Shown: positions 1-8,491 of the stretch, in pieces | Layout of the letters: each line of letters begins with the position of its first letter | How positions within the stretch are numbered: position 1 is the stretch's first letter | Assembly: GCA_016840405.1 (NCBI GenBank) | Contig: JAEOSK010000008.1 | Location: 28,119-92,118, forward strand | DNA: 64,000 bases | Direction of reading: 5' to 3' | From: Candidatus Hermodarchaeum yapensis | GTDB taxonomy: Archaea; Asgardarchaeota; Hermodarchaeia; Hermodarchaeales; Hermodarchaeaceae | Translations under genes and position numbers: made by a program | Notes under the pieces: model-generated | Databases searched by the model: none | What the model was told of the DNA's origin: nothing | What the model saw: only the letters and a program-made list of their open reading frames with translations

Positions 1-155
1 TATTGATCTATTCCGAGTCCACACCGAATAATCACAATACTACGAGCTCTTTCCAAGGTGCACAATACTAAATGCGCTTAGGATGAGTGCACTTATGTTG
101 AGTTCTTTAACTTAGTTCTGAATGAAAAATTAGTTACAAGCACGGAGATTAACAA

Positions 156-506
156 TTGGCGCGTCCTCCGCAAACAACAAAGAACCGCACAGCAATCCAC
201 ATATGGCGCCCCATTATTAAAGGCGTCCAAATCACATCAAAAGAACAAATCCAAGAGATAATTAACACTGAATACCCTGGACTCAAACGTAACCCTGATT
301 TCTCAAATCTTCACCACGACGCCGAAATTCGCCTTGACCTCATTACTAAACTTGAAGGAAAAGCATATCTTGAAATCGAAACCCGTAATTTGTTAATCGA
401 CGAATTTGGCATTAGCTATCGGAAAATGACCACTTGGGCTCAAGCAGCTCGCCAACCTCGTTTATACTACCTCATCAAAAACAGTACTTCCAAAAAGGAA
501 GCCTGA
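156..506 (+). CDS. N-terminal part of a LAGLIDADG-type protein (frame-broken)
   Basis: The 116-residue product starts at TTG, seven bases after a GGAG-type ribosome binding site. It carries a helical module that ends in a helix-turn-helix-like stretch (DEFGISYRKMTTWAQ) followed by RQPRLYYLI. A similar pattern occurs in the N-terminal part of the large LAGLIDADG-type protein at 44929-47052 (residues around IPWGCIRDW and TPHLERTL). The frame closes at 504-506, and the LAGLIDADG-like half continues in the -1 frame. I infer that 156-970 is one gene broken by a frameshift, or joined by a -1 slip at C-AAA-AAG (491-497). It could also be two separate small genes. Function unknown; DNA binding is plausible. 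Confidence 0.45.
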   Translation: MARPPQTTKNRTAIHIWRPIIKGVQITSKEQIQEIINTEYPGLKRNPDFSNLHHDAEIRLDLITKLEGKAYLEIETRNLLIDEFGISYRKMTTWAQAARQPRLYYLIKNSTSKKEA

Positions 507-970
507 AGGCTCCAAAGAAAATTCGTCTGAAATTCCTTCAAGGTCTTAATGATGGTGATGGAAGCGCCTGTGCTAAGAATATGAGACTAAGTATTGCTTG
601 TGGAGTTAATCATAACTTCGTACAGAACCTTCTAAACACGTTCAACGTTGAATCGAACTTTTTGACCGAAGGTCGAGGTGTAAGGATCGACAAAGTTGAA
701 AGCATTATTCGGGCATCAAAACTCCCCTTCTTCCTGCATGCCACAGGACGACAAGATACTGCTGAAACAATGGTTGAGATGATTATTGCACGAAGAGTAC
801 ATATGCACACACCTATCTCTGAAGAATTAATGGAATACATGATGAAACAACATCAAGATGGAATATCGTATGGAGAAATTGCTGTTCAGATTTTCGAAGA
901 ATTAGGAGTTTCATACTCTAAGGAAAGAGTGCGTATAAACATCAAAAAAAGAAGAATATTGAACATGTAA
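434..970 (+). CDS. C-terminal part of a LAGLIDADG-type protein (frame -1 relative to 156-506)
   Basis: The open frame contains FLQGLNDGDGS (about bases 533-565), which matches the LAGLIDADG helix and its acidic active-site residue. About 80 residues of the mixed alpha/beta type follow, then a C-terminal helix-turn-helix-like segment (SYGEIAVQIFEELGVSYS). No ATG, GTG or TTG with a ribosome binding site lies near the point where the preceding frame ends; the TTG at 434 is only the formal start. Most likely it is the second half of the gene that begins at 156. With a single LAGLIDADG motif it would act as a dimer if it is a nuclease, but a regulatory DNA-binding role is equally possible. Expression as a separate protein is doubtful. 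Confidence 0.45.
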   Translation: MGSSSSPTSFILPHQKQYFQKGSLKAPKKIRLKFLQGLNDGDGSACAKNMRLSIACGVNHNFVQNLLNTFNVESNFLTEGRGVRIDKVESIIRASKLPFFLHATGRQDTAETMVEMIIARRVHMHTPISEELMEYMMKQHQDGISYGEIAVQIFEELGVSYSKERVRINIKKRRILNM

Positions 971-1050
971 TTACAAAATGGGGCAATGGATAGATTCAAA
1001 AAAACAATAGATAGAAAAGAGAGATACAATCTTCTTAATAGGAGAATTCT

Positions 1051-1350
1051 ATGCCTTCAGGTATTAAAAGACTCGTTCTCGATGTCCTCAAGCCTCACGT
1101 CCCGAACCTTGTTGATATAGCAACGTTGGTAGGAAAGGTTGAGGGTGTTGTTGGTGTCAACGTCGCCCTTGTTGAAGTCGACTCTCATACAGAGTCTATT
1201 AAGGTAACAGTTGAAGGTGATAATCTCGAATTTGAAGAGGTTAAAGCCGCACTCGAAGCCTGTGGAGCTTCTGTTCACTCAATCGATCAAGTTGTTGCTG
1301 GACGCACTGTTGTAGAAGAAGTAAAAACCCATATGGAAAACGGTGGCTAA
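1051..1350 (+). CDS. DUF211 family protein
   Basis: This is a 99-residue protein of the archaeal DUF211 family, recognised from the opening GIKRLVLDVLKPH and the segment VEGVVGVNVALVEVD. The family folds as a small ferredoxin-like alpha/beta domain that forms oligomers; its biochemical role is not established. A ribosome binding site (GGAG) lies ahead of the ATG. The stop codon overlaps by four bases the stop of the convergent gene at 1347-2012. Length is normal for the family and the sequence is intact. Confidence 0.85.
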   Translation: MPSGIKRLVLDVLKPHVPNLVDIATLVGKVEGVVGVNVALVEVDSHTESIKVTVEGDNLEFEEVKAALEACGASVHSIDQVVAGRTVVEEVKTHMENGG

Positions 1351-2012
1351 ACGCCGATTGCCCATTTTGAATTTTCAATCAATGCTTCTACATGAGGTGC
1401 TAAATGTTCGTATAGCGAGTTGTAAAAGACCTTTGGAAGCAATTGCAATACTGAAAAAATACGATTCAACAATCCGCTTATTACGGGTTCAAGAAGCTCA
1501 CGACGATTAGCAATGTGCGAAGTTAAAACAGCATCAATCGCCGTTTCTTCTGCTAACGCATCAATTAGCCGATATATTGGTCCCATTTTTTCAAGAAAAT
1601 AGGGGAGCCCTCTTTCATCGTATAGAATGATTATCCCTAGCTTTTCGACAATTCGTTTAGTATACCAATCGATACTCGAATCTTTTGCGGCGAATGCATC
1701 TTGAAATAAAGGATCCGCGGGTTGTCGTTTTGTCCCCTCTGAAGTGTCAGATGAAAAATAGCTTCGCGGAACCAGATTCGGGTAGGTGTTAGGGTGTCGA
1801 AAAGCAATGTAAAGTGCTGCTGCAAACAGGGCCTCAGGTTCTCTTCCAAGGTCTTGGGTTCCTAAAAGGCTGGCAAGTATTCGTAGTGACGGAAGCATCA
1901 AATCCTGGCGAACTTGCTTAGACTGGTAAAGGCGATACGCATCTTTTAGATGAATGATAGGTGCTTTAACGTCCGACCTTGCTGCACCATTCACTCCAGT
2001 CTTCGACACCAA
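1347..2012 (-). CDS. Divergent TFB/cyclin-like protein
   Basis: The 221-residue protein contains a stretch (LRILASLLGTQDLGR, then AAALYIAFRHP) resembling a cyclin repeat of archaeal transcription factor B, where a helix bundle is followed by an AAALY(I/A)A helix. No N-terminal zinc ribbon is present, and the second half is helical without a clear second repeat. It may be a TFB-derived regulator or an unrelated helical protein. The start codon is ATG; the gene stands alone and converges on the DUF211 gene. Call by pattern only. Confidence 0.4.
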   Translation of the reverse strand: MVSKTGVNGAARSDVKAPIIHLKDAYRLYQSKQVRQDLMLPSLRILASLLGTQDLGREPEALFAAALYIAFRHPNTYPNLVPRSYFSSDTSEGTKRQPADPLFQDAFAAKDSSIDWYTKRIVEKLGIIILYDERGLPYFLEKMGPIYRLIDALAEETAIDAVLTSHIANRRELLEPVISGLLNRIFSVLQLLPKVFYNSLYEHLAPHVEALIENSKWAIGV

Positions 2013-2197
2013 TTGTACTAAGCTCCGTAGAGAATAACTCTCTCATTTAAGATAAGTAGTCCTAAATATACTTTAGGCGAGTCTAGTTAGTTTCTATGGC
2101 ATTCGCTTGAACGACCAAGCTAACATTTCTTTAATTCGCTGGAAATGTGTTTTCGTTCAGTAATTTTCTATCAAGAGCCCATATTAAACCAATTTTC

Positions 2198-2575
2198 TTA
2201 GGTCATATGACCCGAATCTTCTAAGAATTGCAATGATTCAGGTGAAAGTTCATTCTGAATGAATTCAGCTCCTTTTTCAGTAAGCGCGATTTGTGTTGCG
2301 AATTGGTGTTCTCCATAGATGACTACAAACCCTTTATCTTTCAATCGTTGGAGAGACGAAAATACAATCTGATTAAGTTCTTCGTCAGTAACATTGGGCT
2401 GTCCATCGGGTCGTTGGAACTCAGGAGTATGTTTGAGGACATGACGCAAAGATGCCATAGATCGGCGCCGTGTCTCATGAGGATTCGAGTAGAGCCATAA
2501 CAATAGGATGAAATCTATAAGCTCTCCAGAAAGATGACGTTGCATTTGGCGCGCAATATAATAGACGGCTGGCAA
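2198..2575 (-). CDS. Winged-helix-like hypothetical protein
   Basis: This 125-residue protein reads like a single winged-helix domain: an N-terminal helix (GELIDFILLLWLYSNP), a middle helical section (VTDEELNQIVFSSLQRLKDKG) and a beta-wing-like FVVIYGEHQFATQIALTEKG. LTEKG after a hairpin is common in PadR and MarR-like archaeal wings. The likely start is TTG, with no strong ribosome binding site visible. It lies in the same direction as the zinc-ribbon gene upstream (2636-3391), about 60 bases apart, so co-transcription is possible. Target unknown. Confidence 0.5.
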   Translation of the reverse strand: MPAVYYIARQMQRHLSGELIDFILLLWLYSNPHETRRRSMASLRHVLKHTPEFQRPDGQPNVTDEELNQIVFSSLQRLKDKGFVVIYGEHQFATQIALTEKGAEFIQNELSPESLQFLEDSGHMT

Positions 2576-2635
2576 TCTCTTCGCTCCATCTAATTGAGAA
2601 TAGTTGTTTAAAACTTATCAATAGTTGCTCTCCGA

Positions 2636-3391
2636 TTAATCGCCAGTCCATTGGTAATTTCCTTTAGGTGTTTTAATCACATATCCTTGACTTCGAAGTA
2701 ACGTAAGAGCTTCTTCACTATCCACTTCTGAAATTGATTCGTTCTCAAGTTGTTCAATTAGCTGAGTGTGATTAATCAGCGTGGACGATTTTCGGATGAT
2801 ATCAGCAATCTTACGGGCTAGCTTAGTAGGGCTCATTCTCGGTGTTGCCACTTCGTCAGTTTTGGCTTCATCTCCTACTAGACATATTTGCCAAGGTTTG
2901 GGAGATATGAGATGACCTGAACGGATGAGTCCTTCGATTTGTCGCACCGTCCAATCCCAGGGAATCCCTGCCTTTTGACACTCCTGCTCTAGGTTCTGTA
3001 AATCAAGTGTTTTTGTCCGTGCATGTTGGTAAAGTATTTTTTCCAGTTCACGGCGTCTGGTTGAGACCGGTTGGTGAGGCGCTTCTTTTTCTTGAATTTG
3101 GTTCAAATCTACTTGCTCTTGGGGAATTAGCGGCTTAATATGTGCTCGTGCTTTCTCTACAGCAGCCATGAATTCCTGATGGTGTTTTCCGGTTTGATAT
3201 AATTTAACACGAGTTCTAGCTGTTTTGGCGTCCTCGACAAAAATAGCATTTAGCGGATTTATTTTGAAGATACGTTGGCAGTAGACACAAAGTCGCGTTT
3301 TTTGGCTCGTTGGTGCATAAGTATATCGTCCACATTTTGGACATCGGATGATATAAAATCCGGATCGAGGCATCAGCACATTCACTGCCAC
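2636..3391 (-). CDS. Zinc-ribbon (DUF1922-like) and winged-helix protein
   Basis: The N-terminus holds a zinc ribbon with two CxxC knuckles (CPKC and CVYC) beginning at residue 17, of the type seen in DUF1922 archaeal proteins. A basic linker follows, then two helical/winged-helix-like segments in the C-terminal half (SPTKLARKIADIIRKSS and SEEALTLLRSQGYVIKTP). This layout fits a nucleic-acid-binding protein. Several start codons are possible; ATG at 3373 (MPRSGFYII) would place the ribbon right at the N-terminus. It is divergently arranged with the small gene at 3441. Specific role unknown. Confidence 0.55.
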   Translation of the reverse strand: MAVNVLMPRSGFYIIRCPKCGRYTYAPTSQKTRLCVYCQRIFKINPLNAIFVEDAKTARTRVKLYQTGKHHQEFMAAVEKARAHIKPLIPQEQVDLNQIQEKEAPHQPVSTRRRELEKILYQHARTKTLDLQNLEQECQKAGIPWDWTVRQIEGLIRSGHLISPKPWQICLVGDEAKTDEVATPRMSPTKLARKIADIIRKSSTLINHTQLIEQLENESISEVDSEEALTLLRSQGYVIKTPKGNYQWTGD

Positions 3392-3440
3392 AAGCCTAAT
3401 TAGCCTTTCCTGTTTAAAGTCCTCAGTTGGGAATCACCAA

Positions 3441-3752
3441 ATGACCTTTGGATTAGATCGGTTTTTCCAGAAGGAAAAAGAAAAGAAAAAACCCGAAGAA
3501 AAAAAGGACGCACCAGAAGTGGAGATTAAGGAAGTGGAAACCGCTGAATCTCGTGATTGGCACTCAATCTTAGAAGAAACCGTCAAATCCATGGTTCTTT
3601 ATCCTCACTTGTTGGATTATACGCGAACCAACATTCTCCCCAAACGGCCCTCCATTACACCTGAAGAATTAGCAGTTCAACTTCGGGTCCCCCTAGGCGT
3701 TGCCATGATCCTTCTTGATAAGCTTCAGAGTGAGACAAAAGAAACAAAATAA
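3441..3752 (+). CDS. Small charged hypothetical protein
   Basis: The 103-residue protein has a highly charged Lys/Glu-rich N-terminal third (residues 9-36). A compact helical domain follows, ending in PEELAVQLRVPLGVAMILLDKL, which resembles a short helix-turn-helix. The start is ATG. Its divergent position next to the zinc-ribbon gene and its size suggest a small regulatory or adaptor protein, but I do not recognise a family. Confidence 0.5.
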   Translation: MTFGLDRFFQKEKEKKKPEEKKDAPEVEIKEVETAESRDWHSILEETVKSMVLYPHLLDYTRTNILPKRPSITPEELAVQLRVPLGVAMILLDKLQSETKETK

Positions 3753-3764
3753 CATATCAGAAAA

Positions 3765-4529
3765 TCATGTTAGGGGCTGTGCTGAATTATAGAGATATAA
3801 AAAGTAAATTTTTGCTAGTTCCACCAGTTCTGTATGGCTTGACCAAATTGCTAGCGGTTCAGCAGGTTCAGATGTCAACATGATGACGGCTTGTTTATCA
3901 TCAATAATTGCTCCCCCGCCATAGATCTCTTTCCTTTTACGACCTTCACCTACAGCTAGAATAAGACGATTCACTTTATCTGTCAATGTCTGTTCAGACG
4001 CAAGAATCTGGATTTTCACCCCCCGGTCCCGGAGATGTAACAAAGTGGGGCTAATGAAGTCAATATCGCTTTTACTCACAATTCCCCAGGAAAGCAAGAC
4101 ATGCCGTTCTGCCTGACCTAATGCAATATTCAACTTAGCGCGAACGTTATTTGATCCGTGGAGAATATGAACTTCAGGCGCAGAAATCCGAGTCTTATCA
4201 TCAAAAGAAGGTTGTAGGTCATCGACGACACGTTGTTCCCATTCAGTTAGACGTTCTTGGGCGTTAAGCACAGCCGCTTTTGATGTTTCGCGGGGACTTT
4301 TCGGTACATATCGCTTTGGGCGTCCTTGTTCAATAGTTATCCAGCCTCCTCGCTCCAAAGCTGCTAAAACATCGTATACTCTGCTAAAGGGAATTCTTGA
4401 CTGAGAACTAACTTCACTCGCAGTTAGTGCTCCACTTCGGACCAAGGTGACATAGACTCGCGCTTCATAACTACTCAGGCCAAGGTTTCTGAGAGCCCGC
4501 ATAGTTCTTTCGTCCATTCGTTCGCTCAT
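3765..4529 (-). CDS. TrmB-family transcriptional regulator
   Basis: A winged-helix DNA-binding domain of the TrmB type sits at the N-terminus (LRNLGLSSYEARVYVTLVR, then SRIPFSRVYDVLAALERGGW), followed by a short coiled region. The C-terminal effector domain resembles the phospholipase D-like fold of this family (VHILHGSNNVRAKL, HVLLSWG, GGAIIDDKQAVIML). TrmB proteins sense sugars or other small ligands. I chose ATG 4529, which has GGTG about six bases upstream; the formal upstream start at 4607 would leave one base to the divergent MEMO gene. That divergent position suggests control of the neighbour, though this is inference. Confidence 0.8.
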   Translation of the reverse strand: MSERMDERTMRALRNLGLSSYEARVYVTLVRSGALTASEVSSQSRIPFSRVYDVLAALERGGWITIEQGRPKRYVPKSPRETSKAAVLNAQERLTEWEQRVVDDLQPSFDDKTRISAPEVHILHGSNNVRAKLNIALGQAERHVLLSWGIVSKSDIDFISPTLLHLRDRGVKIQILASEQTLTDKVNRLILAVGEGRKRKEIYGGGAIIDDKQAVIMLTSEPAEPLAIWSSHTELVELAKIYFLYLYNSAQPLT

Positions 4530-4608
4530 ATCAACACCACTTCGAACGCTCATAGCACTCGGAAAAATCTTTTTGGTTACCATGTGAATGTAATAACGGT
4601 GTGACATT

Positions 4609-5532
4609 ATGGGAAATGTCCGACAACCTTCAGCCTTTGGGTTCTATCCACCTGATAAAACTTCGCTAGAAAACGCAATCAAGGACGCTTTTTCCGATAC
4701 ACATGGTGCTGGCGATATCCCAACGGTGAGTTCAGAAAGATCTGAAAAAATCGTCGCTGGCATATCACCCCATGCCGGCTTCGTATATTCAGGTCCGATA
4801 GCCTCACATCTCTACAACGCTATCGCACAAGATGGGTTTCCTGAAACTTTCGTTCTTATTGGTCCAAAGCACGGTTACATGCGGTTTCAAGGTGCAGCTC
4901 TAATGGTAGAAGGAATGTGGGAAACACCACTTGGAAAGGTTCCCATTGATAATTCACTTGCGAAATCTCTACTCAAGGAAAGTGAAGAATCCAAAACCAA
5001 CTGTATGATGGCTAGTTCCGAAGCTCATCTAGATGAACACTCATTAGAAGTCCAGTTACCATTTCTACAATTCTTGGCTGGGAAGCGACCATTTCAAATC
5101 GTACCCCTGGTTATCTCCTCACCCAATTATGCGATCTGCGAAAAAATTGGTAACATAATCGCGAACTCTATTCAAAAAAACAAACGTGATGTAATCATAA
5201 TTGCGAGTACAGACTTTACACATTATGGCAAATATTTCTACAATTACGCACCCGTAGGAAGCGGACCCGTTGAAAAAGTGGTAAAATGGGTTCATGAAAC
5301 CGATGGAGATCTTATTCACAAGATTGAACAATTGGATGGTAATGCACTTTTGGGTACTGTTGTGAATGAGCGCCGAACGATGTGTGGTGCAAGTGCAGTT
5401 GCTTCGTCTATTGTAGCTGCACAACGACTTGGGGCTGAAAAAGGCCAATTGCTCAAGTATGCAACAAGTTATGATGTTCGAGGTAGCTCAGAAGCAATAG
5501 TAGGATATGCATCGATTGCTCTTCAACGCTAA
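4609..5532 (+). CDS. MEMO1 family protein (AmmeMemoRadiSam system protein B)
   Basis: This is a full-length 307-residue member of the MEMO1 family, which shares a fold with class III extradiol dioxygenases. The hallmark GISPHAGFVYSGPIA is present near residue 50, and further conserved segments are FVLIGPKHG, HSLEVQLPFLQ and ASTDFTHYG. In many archaea this family is linked to AMMECR1 and a radical SAM enzyme. Here the AMMECR1 gene lies 5 kb away at 10441-11091 and no radical SAM partner is visible. The molecular function is unsettled. The stop overlaps that of convergent iorB. Confidence 0.9.
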   Translation: MGNVRQPSAFGFYPPDKTSLENAIKDAFSDTHGAGDIPTVSSERSEKIVAGISPHAGFVYSGPIASHLYNAIAQDGFPETFVLIGPKHGYMRFQGAALMVEGMWETPLGKVPIDNSLAKSLLKESEESKTNCMMASSEAHLDEHSLEVQLPFLQFLAGKRPFQIVPLVISSPNYAICEKIGNIIANSIQKNKRDVIIIASTDFTHYGKYFYNYAPVGSGPVEKVVKWVHETDGDLIHKIEQLDGNALLGTVVNERRTMCGASAVASSIVAAQRLGAEKGQLLKYATSYDVRGSSEAIVGYASIALQR

Positions 5533-6131
5533 TCTGTTATTATCATTTTTTGAACTGTCATTCCCTTTTTGAAGGCTGTGATATTCATCTCATGGTAGCG
5601 AGCTGGTAATACGTCCTTAATTGCTTCAATAATTGAGCTCTCCTTCATAGGGATAAGGTCTAAATCGAATGCCGCACCAACCAACACGGTATTCATAGTC
5701 ATTATTCCTCCAGCTTGTCGGGCCATACGTTCAGCATTAAACGTGATGACTCTTGCGAATTTACTCAATTCGTCAAAAATCTCATCTACAGTCGGATATT
5801 CGGATCGACCTAACATCACTGCTGTCGGTGTAATCTTATATTCACCAACGATTATCGTCCCGTTTGGCGAAATGAGATTGGCTTGTCGAAGGGCTTCAAC
5901 GGGTTCAATGCTTAAGAGTAAATCAGCTTCTCCAATTGGGATAATCGGACCATAAACGGATTCTCCAATTCGAATCGCACAGTTCACAATTCCCCCACGT
6001 TGTGCCATTCCATGAATTTCTCCCATCCTGACTTTTTGTCCCTCAATAAGGGCTGCGGTTGCTAATACTCGAGCTGCAGTTAAGACACCGGATCCGCCGA
6101 CACCGGTGAACATGATATTATGCGCTTTCAT
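5529..6131 (-). CDS. iorB: Indolepyruvate:ferredoxin oxidoreductase beta subunit
   Basis: IorB is the gamma-type domain of 2-oxoacid:ferredoxin oxidoreductases and pairs with IorA. Together they oxidatively decarboxylate aryl pyruvates from aromatic amino acid breakdown to acyl-CoA and reduced ferredoxin. The N-terminal FTGVGGSGVLTAARVLA and GMAQRGG segments are diagnostic. The 200-residue length is normal. The ATG has a GAGGT ribosome binding site and overlaps the end of iorA by 14 bases, so the two genes are translationally coupled. Confidence 0.93.
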   Translation of the reverse strand: MKAHNIMFTGVGGSGVLTAARVLATAALIEGQKVRMGEIHGMAQRGGIVNCAIRIGESVYGPIIPIGEADLLLSIEPVEALRQANLISPNGTIIVGEYKITPTAVMLGRSEYPTVDEIFDELSKFARVITFNAERMARQAGGIMTMNTVLVGAAFDLDLIPMKESSIIEAIKDVLPARYHEMNITAFKKGMTVQKMIITD

Positions 6132-8001
6132 TGGGCTCTACCTCTCGAATAGCTTTGTAAGGGCAAATTTGTGCACAAACTCCACATCCTGAGCAAAGGG
6201 CTAAATCAATTGATGCATGCTCTCCTTCCCAAATGGTTGCTGCACAGCCCAATTTATCTGTACAAACCCTGCAACCTTGGCATACCTCAGGATCTACCTG
6301 ATAAGGAACAAGGGGCTCCTTTTCACGCCGTTTTCTAGCTCTTTCTATCAGAGCACATGGACTTTTTGAAATCACGACTGCAGGACCATCAAAAGCTACA
6401 GCTTCCCGGATTGTTCGGATTGATTCTTTGACCTGAAGAGGATCAATAGTTTTGATAAAAGGAACACCAATACCTCGAGCTACTTCCTCAATGCTTATGG
6501 GTTTCCCTTCAACACCCATTCCAGTAATTCCAGTTCCTGGGTGTGGTTGGTGCCCTGTCATTGCGGTGGTTTCATTATCGACTACAATGATTTTGACAGG
6601 GTGTTTATTGTAGACTGCATTCACTAAACCGGTTATTCCTGAGTGAAAGAATGTGGAATCTCCAATGGCTCCAATGATTGGTTTATCAAGAATTGCTGTT
6701 AGCCCGCAAGCTGTCCCAATACTTGATCCCATGCAAAGTAACAAATCTGCTAATTCGAGGGGAGGTTGAATTGCCAAAGTATAACAACCAATGTCTGTTG
6801 GGTAAATTCCCTTTCGACCGGTAGCAGTTGCAACTTCGTAAAACGTTGCTCGATGTGGGCATCCAGAACAAAGGATTGGAGGGCGGGGTGGTAATTCGGA
6901 CATTGGTTCGGATAGTTTCTCATTGATTTCAGTAAGATGTACAGGTATTTCTCTATCTAAGGCTCGGGCTATTCCCTCAGTAACTTTGTGTGGGGTTAGT
7001 TCACCAATTTCTGAGAAAAATTCCTGACTTTTTCCTAAAATCGGTGTAACGATTCCTGCTTCTTGAGCGTAAGCTCTGGCATGATATTCAAGGTAGGGCT
7101 TTAACTCTTCAACGATGACGACTTTTTCTTTTTGTGCAATGAACTTTTGAATTTTCTTCTTTGGAAGAGGATAACTCATACCGATCTTTAAGACCGCTGC
7201 CTTTACTTTCAGTGCCCTGATTACCTCTATTACATAGTTAAAACTAACACCAGATGTTATGATACCGATTTTCCCTTTTCCATGAATCTGGTTCCATTCA
7301 CTTTTTTCTGATATTGCAGTGGCTTGTTTAATTTTTTCAACTAAAATAGGGTGGCGTTTTCGTGCTACTGCTGGAATAGTAACAAATCGAAAAGGATCTC
7401 TCTCAAAATTCGGGTTATTTCGGGGTGGTCGGATGGGACCAAGTTCAACATCAGCACGAGTATGACTTACTCGGGTTGTCACACGCAGTAAAATTGGCTG
7501 TTCAAGTTTCTCTGAAAGCTCAAAGGCTGCTACGGTCATATCCTTGGCTTCTTGAGGGTCTGCGGGCTCAAGCATAATTGTATCACCAAGTAAAGCAAAT
7601 ATCCGGTTATCTTGCTCGTTTTGAGAACTCCAACAACCTGGATCATCTGCTGTCACAATGATCATACCGCCACGTACACCAATGTAATTTAGAGTCATGA
7701 ATGCATCTGAGGCTACATTAAGTCCAACATGCTTCATAGCAACAAGAGATCTTGCGTTTGCTATAGCTGCCGCACCAGCCACTTCCATTGCCACTTTCTC
7801 ATTTGTGCAATATTCGAAGTAGAACTTACCAACCTTAGCAGCTTGAAATAAACTATCACCAATCTCAGATGCTGGTGTGCCTGGATAAGTTGAAGCTAAT
7901 TCTAATCCTGCTTCGATTGCTCCACGAGCTATCGCTTCATTTCCGAGAAGAAGGTAGCGCTTGCCCGGGGCCTCTTTTGTGAGAATCTCAGCGATATCCA
8001 T
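6118..8001 (-). CDS. iorA: Indolepyruvate:ferredoxin oxidoreductase alpha subunit
   Basis: IorA is the thiamine-diphosphate-dependent subunit. The N-terminal pyrimidine-binding domain carries STYPGTPASEIGD. The TPP-binding domain carries GDSTFFHSGITGLVNAVYN and VVDNETTAMTGHQ. The C-terminal module binds two [4Fe-4S] clusters (CQGCRVC and CSGCGVCAQICP). I chose ATG 8001 because GGTGAG lies five bases ahead; GTG 8010 is an alternative. With iorB it forms a two-gene operon for peptide/amino-acid fermentation or reverse aryl-acid assimilation. Downstream enzymes such as the ADP-forming acyl-CoA synthetase (32377) could conserve energy from its products. Confidence 0.95.
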   Translation of the reverse strand: MDIAEILTKEAPGKRYLLLGNEAIARGAIEAGLELASTYPGTPASEIGDSLFQAAKVGKFYFEYCTNEKVAMEVAGAAAIANARSLVAMKHVGLNVASDAFMTLNYIGVRGGMIIVTADDPGCWSSQNEQDNRIFALLGDTIMLEPADPQEAKDMTVAAFELSEKLEQPILLRVTTRVSHTRADVELGPIRPPRNNPNFERDPFRFVTIPAVARKRHPILVEKIKQATAISEKSEWNQIHGKGKIGIITSGVSFNYVIEVIRALKVKAAVLKIGMSYPLPKKKIQKFIAQKEKVVIVEELKPYLEYHARAYAQEAGIVTPILGKSQEFFSEIGELTPHKVTEGIARALDREIPVHLTEINEKLSEPMSELPPRPPILCSGCPHRATFYEVATATGRKGIYPTDIGCYTLAIQPPLELADLLLCMGSSIGTACGLTAILDKPIIGAIGDSTFFHSGITGLVNAVYNKHPVKIIVVDNETTAMTGHQPHPGTGITGMGVEGKPISIEEVARGIGVPFIKTIDPLQVKESIRTIREAVAFDGPAVVISKSPCALIERARKRREKEPLVPYQVDPEVCQGCRVCTDKLGCAATIWEGEHASIDLALCSGCGVCAQICPYKAIREVEPNESA

Positions 8002-8076
8002 TGAACTCACCGTATTTCCAAACGGTTTAAACGGAGTTACAATACACTATTTTACAGTTTGTAATTTTTAGAAAAG

Positions 8077-8466
8077 GTGAAACCAGTGGGTGAGTGGCGA
8101 CTTACGATCAAAGCCTCAGAGCGAGTTCTAACTGACGTTCTCGATAAAACTGGGGCATTAATGATTCGACCAAGGTACATCAACCAATTGAAGGATATTT
8201 CACAAACACAGAAGGTCAAATTTAAGGTAAAATCTCCTGAGGGTGTGAATAAACTCCCTTCCAGTTTTGTCGTCGTTGAGATGGATTATACTGATAATCA
8301 AGTGAAACAAGTGACTGGTTTATTTGAATATGCATACGGGGCAATACGGTTAGTAGCCGTAGATAATGAAAAACTGGCTGAAGGAAGTGGAGACGAATTA
8401 GTTGCTTTTTTTGAGGCTCCATTACAAAAGAGGACTGGAACCAATATTCGTGTCTATGAGTCATGA
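8077..8466 (+). CDS. Hypothetical protein, 129 residues
   Basis: The product has alternating hydrophobic and charged residues typical of a small alpha/beta protein (KFKVKSPEG, SFVVVEMDYTD, GAIRLVAVD). I do not recognise a family. The start is GTG, either at 8077 or at 8086. The gene is divergent from iorA and convergent with the CCA-adding enzyme gene. No signal peptide, membrane segment or metal-binding cluster is visible. Confidence 0.5.
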   Translation: MKPVGEWRLTIKASERVLTDVLDKTGALMIRPRYINQLKDISQTQKVKFKVKSPEGVNKLPSSFVVVEMDYTDNQVKQVTGLFEYAYGAIRLVAVDNEKLAEGSGDELVAFFEAPLQKRTGTNIRVYES

Positions 8467-8491
8467 CCAAATATTTTTAACTCCATTTCAT

